From: Macrotrachela quadricornifera
Lineage: Eukaryota > Rotifera > Eurotatoria > Philodinida > Philodinidae
Reading direction: 5' to 3'
NCBI GenBank assembly: GCA_022393335.1
Contig: JAJEKB010000381.1
Location: 502,550 to 566,549, forward strand
Length of the DNA stretch: 64,000 nt
This document shows positions 12,301 through 22,600 of the stretch, piece after piece. A model generated the notes under the pieces. It was given only the letters and a program-made list of their open reading frames with translations. It ran no database searches and was not told the origin of the DNA. The translations under genes were made by a program, and so were the position numbers. How positions within the stretch are numbered: position 1 is the first letter of the stretch; the number at the start of each line of letters is the position of its first letter.

Positions 12301-14839
12301 ATCAAAAAGCATTTTTCACATATGTTTTCTTCAGAACTATTTCTCTCAAATACATCTTTTAAGATTTTCAAACATGTAATCACATATGCTGAATTGTACA
12401 GAACATTCTATTTATATTATAGTTTAAATTTCAGCTGGATTATTATTTAAAAATTTTCGCCATTTTTTTTCCTCTTTCTACTATAGCTACTGCATGATTG
12501 ATTACATATGAATCTTTTTAATTAGATGCCGACAAAAAAAACCATAATTAAAAACCAAAGTAGACAGTTTTGTAAAGCTTGAAAATTCGCTACCTTTTAA
12601 TAATAAAAATGAATATATATTTTGAATGGGGCACGAATAGAAAAATGCAAACACTACTACCCACGCACTATCATTTGATTAACTAATTACTTCAGACAAA
12701 GTATTTTTATCTAATTAAAAAAAGAAAAGAACGAAAAATAATCCAATAATTTCTATTTACATATTGTTAGTAATGATAATCACTTTAATTCTTTGCACGA
12801 TGTACATAAGCAGGAATATGAATATAGTCATGATGACCCGTTTTTTTTTAAGAACAATATTTGTAACTAAATATACCAATATATACATTTTTAATGGAGT
12901 TTAATTGTTTATTCCTCTTCTAATATAGTTGAAAAACCAATTTCTTTTGATGGACTGATGGTTCTCTGAGTGAATAATATAGTTTTTTAATTTATTTATT
13001 ATGACTCTAGATTATTATGACCTTCACCTGTTTAAAGGTAATACATAATAGTTTATTCATTGTCTTAAATTAATTTTTTCTTTGATTTTCAAATGATTTT
13101 ATCTTATAGTAGTAATTACCTCTATTTTTGTATTAAGTAAATGTTTTTAAAAAAATATCTAATTATGTCGCGTCCTTTGTAATAATATATTTCAAAGTTC
13201 AGAATATCATGTAAAAGTAATAATATAATCTTCTATTAATATTTTAATCTAACAATGTCATACAGTATATCTATGGAAAAAAAATATTCTCGAAAGACAT
13301 ATTGAAAACAATATTTCATTGAAATACAAAACGAACGAAAATCTGAAAATGATCGTACAATATGGTATAGTTTTAATCTAATTATTTAATAAAATAAAAT
13401 ATTATAATAGAAAAAAAAAACAGTAAATAAACTAATCTTTCCTATTAAAATTTAAAATTAAATATTAGTTTATCCATATATTTTTACACTAAATTTGTAA
13501 TGAGAATAATTGATAGAAAAAAAACACATGTGTTTATTCAATGTAATTTATATTTAGGTCATTTTCGTACATATTCAAGTGGTTTTCTAATTGGAAAAAA
13601 AAATTTAGGATTTAATTATACTCAAACAATTCAATGTACACCAAATAAAGAACAAATTAAAACTATCAACGCTCCCGTACAATATCTTAAACAATTATAT
13701 ACATGTAAATAGAAAGATTTTTATTGTTTTTTTTTTTAAATGATATGTTTATCTGATATATTAGTACCAATTTATAAGAAAGATGAAGAAAAACTTGAAT
13801 GGTTTCCTGGTCCGATTATAGAATCAAAAGAAAGTCCAACATGTCCATATGGTTTTAAACGTAAAGATTCATTTTGTCATGGTATTTAATAATAATTATA
13901 GGTTATTATCAAATTAATCTTTCTATTTTATTTATAGAATGTACCAATTGTCAAGTTAATAGATGTGAAATAGGTTATCGAAGAAATTATGAATCAAGTT
14001 TATGTGAAGGTATTTATCAAAGTTTATCTTAGATTTTTAATGATTAGAATTTAATGGAAGGTACAAGATTATCATCTAAAAATAGAACAAAAATTAGATT
14101 TTCTTTATAGTTATAAAATTCATTAAATATATTATTTTAATCTATCTAGATATTGATGAATGTATTGAAAATGCAAATATTTGTCAGTATATGTGTGAAA
14201 ATCAACTTGGATCTTATCGATGTCATTGTCCAATTGGATTTAAAATAAATAATTTAGGACAATGTCAAGGTTTGTTTTTTATATTTTTAATATATATATA
14301 TATAAATAGATTTCTTTTTTTTTTCATAATAAAATAAATTAGATGTTAATGAATGTGATCAATTTCAAATTGATTGTGGTCAAGATCGAACATGTTTTAA
14401 TACTCATGGTGCTTATGAATGTATAGATATTCCATGTCCTATTGGTTATATTCATCAAAATAAAAGTGATTGTATATTAAAATGTTATCATTATTCATTA
14501 TTATGTCCTCCTCGTCGTGCTATTCATATTCGTTATAGATTTATTGCTATATCAAGATTAACATTATCAAATACAATATTATTCATTTTACCTATAAATA
14601 CTCAAAAAATAAATAGTTTAATAAAATTAATTAATAAAAATAATATAAATTTATCTTTTCCTTTTATACTTGATGGAATTAAACTTAAAACAAATGAAAC
14701 ATTAATTGAATCAAATGAATATGAATTTGAAATACATATATATAATAATGATTTAAATAAAAAATATTTATTACATCATCGTCGTCGTTTACATACAATA
14801 TTTATAATACGAATTAATGTTTCACCATTTCATTTTTAA
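1..14839 (+). CDS. HMCN: Hemicentin-like extracellular matrix protein, 3' part (Ig, G2F, EGF, fibulin-type C-terminus)
   Basis: Partial at the 5' end. Exons as I read them: 3-195, 267-463, 527-611, 765-948, 1010-1110, 1951-2214, 2271-2396, 13558-13704, 13765-13881, 13938-14009, 14150-14269, 14343-14839; together 700 codons plus a stop. Domain order: the end of one Ig domain (GIYQC), two more Ig domains (SGVYKC; DTGRYACSAEN), then a G2F (nidogen-type barrel) domain starting near LEGEINKIKI, Cys-rich EGF-like repeats including a calcium-binding type (DIDEC...SYRCHC; DVNEC), and a fibulin-type C-terminal module. This order is that of hemicentins, secreted proteins of basement membranes and cell junctions. 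The G2F domain is interrupted after QTDPG by an intron of about 11.2 kb, with the reading frame resuming as HFRTYSSG, which fits the family alignment. Fibulin is the alternative name, but Ig plus G2F favours hemicentin. Confidence 0.85.
3184..5134 (+). CDS. Putative seven-transmembrane (GPCR-like) protein nested in the hemicentin intron
   Basis: Two exons, 3184-3485 and 3538-5134, join in frame to give about 632 residues. The N-terminus is hydrophilic with a Gln run and then a His run. About seven hydrophobic segments follow: near IEICSLCFILVEHTIIFLI, VCLSFVYFIILII, ILINFTGFHLFIMSISIL, VALILSGSLALIFSYNYIF, a long one around LPLIDLIIFIFIIICFI, CYCSLLLFLFKYVLL and ICRFLFLFARFGDSLLL. A hydrophilic loop of about 150 residues lies between the fifth and sixth, and the C-terminal tail is basic and Gln-rich. 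The layout suggests an orphan G-protein-coupled receptor, but I see no diagnostic DRY or NPxxY motif, so the family is unassigned. It lies on the same strand as, and entirely inside, the intron splitting the hemicentin G2F domain, so it needs its own promoter and polyadenylation site. Confidence 0.6.
5135..13557 (+). other. Long gene-poor part of the hemicentin intron
   Basis: About 8.4 kb of very A+T-rich DNA between the nested gene and the next hemicentin exon. Open frames are short and without recognisable motifs, apart from a transposase remnant at 8878-9114 inside a TTAA-flanked element (listed separately). Some of the rest may be older decayed repeats, but I could not match it to anything. 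Confidence 0.6.
8675..9255 (+). mobile_element. Decayed piggyBac-type transposon, TTAA-flanked
   Basis: A 581-bp block is bounded by TTAA at 8671-8674 and at 9256-9259, the target-site duplication of piggyBac elements. The inner ends form imperfect inverted repeats: CCCTTTGGCTATAGG on the left and CTCTTTGACTGTGGA read inward from the right, about 11 of 15 matching. Inside, a 78-codon frame (8878-9114, plus strand) ends RRKYHICNNT...YERVQCNAGLYVV, resembling the Cys-rich C-terminal tail of piggyBac transposases with several zinc-binding Cys lost. The block is far shorter than an autonomous copy, so it is an internally deleted or eroded element that cannot move by itself. It lies in the hemicentin intron. 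Confidence 0.7.
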
Positions 14840-15027
14840 ATTAGTTTTTTATTTCAACGATTATTAGACGAACGGTATAACTACAACAACAATAAAATTA
14901 TTTCTGTTATTTCTTCCCTATTATTGAACATGCATACACGCAAATAAAAACATCATTTTTCGTTTTTTGTTTTTTGTTTTTTTAATATATTCTTTTTTTT
15001 CCTTTTTTTTTTATTGTTTTTTTATAT

Positions 15028-15489
15028 TCATAAATGAGCATCAAATACTGTTTCATCTAAATATTTATCCAATGCTTCTTCAATTTTTTCTTTCGTTTCA
15101 TCCGTTAAATTAATTGTTGATGGTTGTTTAGATTTTATTTGATAATTTTCTTCAATTGCAAGTAAAAGAGGTTTTGATAAAGTTTCAACTTCTTCATCAC
15201 CCAATTTATGTGCTACATTTTTAAATGCTATCTCCATTGCACGATGTGGAATAAATGGAAATGATTTTGGATTATTCACTAAAATATGTAACATACCATG
15301 AACAAGATGATCTGTATCAGAACCTATTAAATAGAAATAACGATCGAGTATTTTTTCTGCTTGACGGAAAGCTTCATCTGATGATATATCTTCAGATTTT
15401 CCATTTAATGATATTTGTTTAACAGGATTAGTTAAAACAAGACCAATAATGTTTAATAAAACAATAATATATGATGAAAACATTAACAT
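15028..15489 (-). CDS. Small secreted protein of unknown function
   Basis: The open frame extends to 15606, but I start it at Met 15489. That Met opens a good signal peptide (MLMFSSYIIVLLNIIGLVLT), and the bases just before it read as a splice acceptor (tttttag), so the longer N-terminus is probably an intron of the 5' leader. The product is about 153 residues. After the signal comes a mostly helical, charged chain with no cysteines: motifs include SSDEAFRQAEKILDRYFYL, VNNPKSFPFIPHRAMEIAF and a C-terminal helix EKIEEALDKYLDETVFDAHL. I do not recognise the family. Its 3' end lies 188 bp from that of the convergent hemicentin-like gene. Confidence 0.55.
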   Translation of the reverse strand: MLMFSSYIIVLLNIIGLVLTNPVKQISLNGKSEDISSDEAFRQAEKILDRYFYLIGSDTDHLVHGMLHILVNNPKSFPFIPHRAMEIAFKNVAHKLGDEEVETLSKPLLLAIEENYQIKSKQPSTINLTDETKEKIEEALDKYLDETVFDAHL

Positions 15490-16679
15490 TCTAAAAATAA
15501 TTATATGATTAACACAATTTTTTTTCTCATATGTCAATAGAAATATACGTGAGATAATCATATCGATTAGAATTAAACTACTGCAGAAAAATAAGAAGAC
15601 AGACATATTTATTAAGAGGGTCTATATTCATTAAATCATGAATAGAAAATTTATGTTCAGATGAATGTTACTAACTCGATAAATAAAATTTTGCACTTAA
15701 ATCATGATTTAGCTAATGTATTGATAAATAAGAAGAGTAGGCGTAAAGTCTTTTTTATCAAGTTAATAGAAAACAAGTGTATGTTTTTGACAAAGTTACA
15801 CTTAATGTCGTTGAAGAAAAGAGATTGCGTCTTATTTATTTTAATTAAAATTTAAAATAATATGAAACTTTTTAAACATAAATTAAATTTTATGAGAAAA
15901 TAAGAATATATATCTGAATATGCATTAATAAATCAATAAAATATGAAGTATATTAAATAAAACTCATTATTTGTTGATTAAATAAATAATTATTTATCAT
16001 ACCTGTGCATTAATTGATTTGTCTCTAATGTATGTTAGGATGTTGTATGCGAGTTAAAATGAATAGATTCTGTATTTAATTAAGAAAAATCCTGAATACT
16101 CTAAGCAAAAAAGAATATTCTGTCTGGTTCAACCAATTAAAACAATAACATTTTTCCCGTTTTTTTCTCTGTCTCTCTCTCTCTCTTTGTCTCATTCTTT
16201 TCTTTTATATTCTTATTTTTTTTCTTTTTTTCTTTTTTTCATCTTCTATTTTTTGCTTTTCATATTTTCATACATTAACTTAAAATATAAATAAGATCAA
16301 AGAAAATCAATCTATTGTAATAATTAAAAGAAAATTTCAAAATAGATTTAAAATAAAAATTAATTAAATTAGCGTATATTTAATGCACATGTAAATCTTC
16401 AGGCGATCATGCTTTTATATATAAACTTGAAATTAATGAAAAACACCTACGTTAATTTGCATTCATTTACAGAAAAACCTGATATTTAGATAAACGCCAT
16501 TTAACATTTTATTTTTTTTTTTAATAAACAAGAGAAAAAAATGATCTAAATAGAAACAGATTTTCTTGTCATTTCAATAAACATAAAAAGTTAAATTATT
16601 CCGGACCGATTAGAAATACATTTAAAAAAGAAAAGAAAAAAATGAACAAAAAAAAAAAGAATCTTCTTTTTTCTAAATA
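15490..16679. other. Intergenic region with CT-rich simple repeat
   Basis: No coding exon recognised. It holds the presumed leader of the small secreted protein gene and the 3' flank of NOX5. A pyrimidine tract with (CT)n lies near 16165-16260. Confidence 0.5.
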
Positions 16680-19600
16680 TCAAAATAATTCTTTTTTATA
16701 AGCAAATCCATATTGACGACATTTTCTTGTTAATTCAGTTGATAGTGATGGTGGTCCACAATAAAATACAGATATTTTACCTTGCTTTTGACATAATAAA
16801 TCAGCAAATACCTTAAATATAAAATTCATATCTATTTTTATATTTATTTTATTTTATCTTAAATAATAAAAAACAACTGCTAATGTATCAGATTTTAGGT
16901 CATCGTACCCTTAACATAAACTTACAGTATTGAAGAAAAGAAAAGAAAGTAGAAAATGATATTAAAATATAAATTTCAACTCAAAAGAAAAAAAAAAAAT
17001 TTTTTAATTAAATAACTTTGAATAGCATAACGAAAGAAACCCTTTATTATAGGTATTTTTACATCGATAATTGAACATAATTTATATAGATCAATGAGGA
17101 AATTTGTTTAAGTATAATCAGGTGACAGAAAAAAGGAACATAATGATGCGACACGTGTCTTAGGTTCTAAGTCGGATGTTCTTATCATATAGATAGACTA
17201 TTTTATGTACTTATTTAATCAGAAAAATGATGCTAGTTACTATCATATATAGTAGTTTGATATTCAATATATAGTATAAAAGATGAATATTTATTAATGA
17301 AATAAATTTTTACATATAAAGAAAAGAAAGGAAAACTTTAACCCTTAATAATTATTGTGTTTGTTGAAGTATATATAATCGAATAATAAGCAAGAAATAG
17401 ATAAAATTAACAATATTACAGTTCAACAAATATGTATTTTATTATCTAAATTTTTAATTTTTAAGTGGTACATTAGGTTTTACTGATGAATAGATACTTT
17501 TAGGTCGTGACATGAATATATATTTTTTATTAATATTTTAATATTATGAAAAAGAAAAATGTTATATTTTTCAATTTATAATTTCTGTATAAGTCCCTAG
17601 TTTAAGCTTTTTAATAGAGGAATAAGAAAAAAATCTATTATTAATAAACTATCTACAATCTTCTAACTATGGCACAAAAAAAAACCATTGTGTAGCTTAT
17701 TAATATATGCCAGAAAGACTATTCTTTAATTAATGTATTTTTGACCTCTTTTCTTATTTCTATTATATATATATATGTCTTAATAGTAAAATTTTTACAA
17801 TTATTAAATATGATTTTAAAAAAAAAGAAAATTTTTACTCTATCCCAATCTGGTCGTCCATGGTTAGTTCGTCGTCGAATTCCATCAATAGCATCACAAT
17901 CACCTGAATTTTCTCTTCCAATTAAATCAAGTGATAAATAAACATTTAATGCTTTTAAATCTGCTGGTGATTGTGCACTTGTTACATATAAATGAACTTC
18001 AAGTAAAGGACCTTTATCAGAATTTTGTCTTAAATGTTGTTGTTCAATTTCCATTTGTGCTAATAAACTAATGAACCATTCAAGTGAACGTTGTTCACGT
18101 GTTACCCATATAAAATCAACCTTAAAAAAACAAAAAATTATAAAAATATAATAATAATTAAAATATTACCTTTTTTACACAAAGTTCTTTAGTTTGAGGA
18201 GTTTCCCAAATAAAATCACAATTTGGACATTTATGTCGATGATTTCGATAACGACACATTATACTTTGTAAAATTGATGCAAATGGTGTTATACCAATAC
18301 CAGCAGCTATTAAAACAGCATGTTCAGCTTCAAATATATGTTGAGATGGTGCACCATATGGACCATCAATTAAAATCTATATAAAATGAACTTTATTCTT
18401 ACTTTTTATTGTTAATTTTATTTAAAGAAAGAAAAAATAAAATAATTTTATTTACTTGTAAATCTTCTCGATCATTAAATTGAAGTGAATTAAATTGTAT
18501 TCGATTACGATTTTTATACATACGTAAATAACCAAGTGCATCAGATAAACGTGCATCAGTATATTCTAATTGTGGTTGTTGTTGATCATCAGAAATTGAA
18601 AATGTATTCGGTATTCTTATACAATAATCTCCTTTAACTGGTACAGTTAATTGATTTGTACTATTTTTAATAGCAGGTTTAAGATGTGTCATTGATTTTA
18701 TTTGTTCATTTGTACTTAAATCATCTTTATCAATATCTTCATCAACTATATTATCAAGTTCATTTGGATTCATTACAATTGATTTATTAACTCTATGTAA
18801 ATTTTCATGATCTGTTTTATTATGTGTTTGTAATTGTATATCACGTAAACTTAATGTTGATTGACATGATGTACATACAACTTTATTTTGTTGTTGTTGT
18901 TTTAATGCTGGAAATGATATTGATATTGATTTAGGTTGAATAGAATTATTTGCTGATGTTGAACAATGTGATGAACGATTAGAATTATAATTATTATTAC
19001 AATCAAATTGAGAATCAATATCTAATTGATGTGTACCACGTAATTCATCAATGTAACTTTTTGACATACGTGAACGCATTGATGAACGGAGACGTATATC
19101 ATTAAAATCATTTAATATTCCACCATGTTCTTGTTTTAATTTTAAACGAAATAATTCATAAACACGTCGTGTCCAATGACCACTTGCACGAACATGAAGC
19201 CAAAGACTATCTGAATTATACAGATAATTTTTATTATTTATATCATTTAATTTTGAAAAAGATATGTAGATTTTTTCGATAGTATTTTCTTTTTAACAAG
19301 AAATCATATGTGGCTTAGAATTAGCAGATGAAAACAAAATCTTCTAGTTTAAATTATATTTTATTTTTATAATGATAAAATTTACGGCTAAAAATATCTA
19401 TATACATACGAATTCAAGTTAAATAAGTTATACGATAATTAATTTTCTCTCATGAGAAACAAGTTTTCTAATCTTAATATTTTCAATAATTACTGATTAC
19501 AATAAATGAATAAAATAGTTAACATTTTATATTAGCCTATTGTACTTTAAGAGAGTTATATATCAAACAAACTAAAAAAAAACATCTTGCGTGACTAGTG

Positions 19601-22600
19601 AATTGATTGACTTTCATTCAACATCAATCGAACTAATTTCAGATTGAGGGGGTTGCTTGTATATCGGATATTCGTAAAACAAAAACCTATAATAAGAACC
19701 GACATAAAAGAACTAATCAGTCTTATTTCCGAAAACTAGACTGTTTACTATAATATCGGTTATTTAAATAGAAAAGAAACTACTCAATTACATGATGGTT
19801 TTTTTCCATGAAATAGCAGTATAAATCAAACTATTTCATCATATCTATTCAATATTTACAGATAAATTTATGATTTTTTTAATGTAATAGTGAGAAATTT
19901 TTTTCGAAAAATCTAATCTAAAAGTCACAAAGACTGTTTGACAAGACCTAGATATATTGAGAATAGAATAGTACAATAATTTTACAATTGATTTATACAT
20001 AAATGTCTAAAAGAAACTAATTATTAATCAAATCATATCTATGAACTCACACTATAACCTACTATTATAAATGTCAAAATCAAACTAACGATTAATAAAT
20101 GTCATATTTAATTCAACTATACTTAAATAAATCGTTATTTGAAATAAAACAAAAAAATACCTTTATGTTCTGGAGCACTGCTTATACTAAATGGATGCCA
20201 TTCAAAATTAGCTACTGCTGGAATATTTATATAAATATAATCTCCTGGTTTATATGTAAATTTTCGTGGTTTATTAATAACTAAATGAATAACCTAAGAA
20301 AAACAAAAAATAAATAAAATTAAAAAAAATAAATAAATAATTAATACTTGAGATGGTAATAAAATTGCTTCCATAATATATGTTTCACCATGTTTATATG
20401 AACGTGATTTACGATATCGTAAAACTTTTTCAATAATATATAATACTCCAGGAACTAATAACCATTTCCAAAATCGTGGTCCATGTAAAAGCATTATAAT
20501 TAACCATGGTAATGTCAACATATGACACCAATAAAATAACTAAATAATAACAAAAAACAAAAAAATTTTATTTTGATAAACTAAATGTTTTATTTTACTT
20601 GAAAATGACCACGTTTTCGTACGAATGGTAAACACATTATATAAATAAGTGCACCTAATAATAATTCAACTATACCTGTTATATAACCAAATCCTAATTT
20701 AAATGTAAAAAGTGCATCAACATAACGGTGATATGTAAGACGATATGCTTCTAAAAATAAAATGTTTAATATAAGAATTTATGAAATACAAATATTAATT
20801 CTTACTACAACGAAGTGCACATAAATTTTCAGTATAAAAATTATTCCAATTACCACCACAACCAAGATAACCAAATGGAATACATTGATTTATTACAGAA
20901 TCAAATCGATAACGTTTTGTTAATAACATAGGATTATTTAATGTTTGATTATATAAAATATCTAGATTACTATCACTATCACATGGAGTACCAATATCTT
21001 CTGTTAATGAACAAATATAAAATACATAAGCTACAAAAACAAATAAAAAATAAAATATGAAAATTATTTTTCATAATAAAATAAACCTAAATAAGCTAAA
21101 TGTGCTACTGTATGTAAAATTGTTTCAATCATAATAATAATTCCCATAGTTTTATGTATATCAATATGATGATCAAGTGGAAGAAGAATACTACCACCTT
21201 TTGATCTTAACCATGTTATATGTTTACGAAGCATTAATACAAGCATTAAAACACAATTAAAATTAAGCATACCACCTTAAAGAAAGGAATAAAAATTAAA
21301 TAATTTAAAGATAATAAAGTTTTTTTTGTTTTTGTTACCATTTAATCGAGCGATTACAATAAAAAAGTGAGCACGTTCCTGACCAACATAAAAATGTAGA
21401 ACACTAATACAAATACAGGTACATATAAATGAATATAATGACCAAAAGAATATTAAACCGATATTGTTTCGTATCCAAGCACGAAGTGTTGATGAACGTA
21501 TATAACCTGTACCTAATGATGCAGATTTTGGTCGAATCCAACTACTTGTGCTACAATAAATAGAAAAAAATAATACAATACAGTAAAATTTTTTTTGTAA
21601 TGAACACTTTATAATTATGAATGATTTCAAGTTTGACGGAACATATTTTTGGAAATATATTTTCTTTATTGTAGGCATCTACTTGTGAGAGAACTCCCAA
21701 GGTATCCAATGAGTTTAACTTTTATCTTTGACCATAATTAGATTTCAGTGAAATATAAAAAAAGTTGTAAAGAATGTGGACCTTTGTGGCTTATATCGAA
21801 CTTTCATGTTAAAATTTGGTAATACAATTTTTCTAAAAATCTTGAATCCTATGAAGAAAATCTCTTAAAAATTCGATATTTTAAGAACAAAGTCACAAGG
21901 ATCCAAATTCTTTACAACTTTTTTATATTTCACCGAAGTCTACTTATGATGAAAAGATAAAAGCTAAATTCATTGGTCATCTTAAGAGGTTCCCTTGCTA
22001 GTTTGAATAGTGAACGCTATTTTATACAGCTTCTCTGACCATGAGCAAGGACATGAAATATTGTTTTTCGATTTTTTAATATTCTCTTTCATATACTTTT
22101 AATATCTACGAATGAGTACATTTTTATAAATCATGTGTTAACTTTCTAGTATGAATACTATCGTATAACGGTGCTTTTATTTACTCTCAGTAGTATTAAC
22201 ATGCTATAGATTAATTGAAACGATTTTCTATCTGTATGTAAATGTTATCGATTTCAGAAGAGTCCTTTATATGACATATAGTGAATCTATTATTTGATTT
22301 TATTTTTATCATATACGCATGTTATTACATTTTGTAAAGAGATTAATGAAATTTCAAAGAAAGAAAAGAATAATTAACAAAATAAATCTTACTATTAAAC
22401 ATTCTTAAAGAACTTTCGATTTTTTTTATCTTCATATCATAACTAAAATAATACGACTATCGAAATCTTATCACTAACATACTCTTTATTAATAATTTTT
22501 TTTGAGATCTATTACAATAAGATAATGATTCTTTTCATTATATTTATCTGTTTCTGATTAGTACATATATAAGGTGTTAAAAAACCTTTTCTCCCCTACT

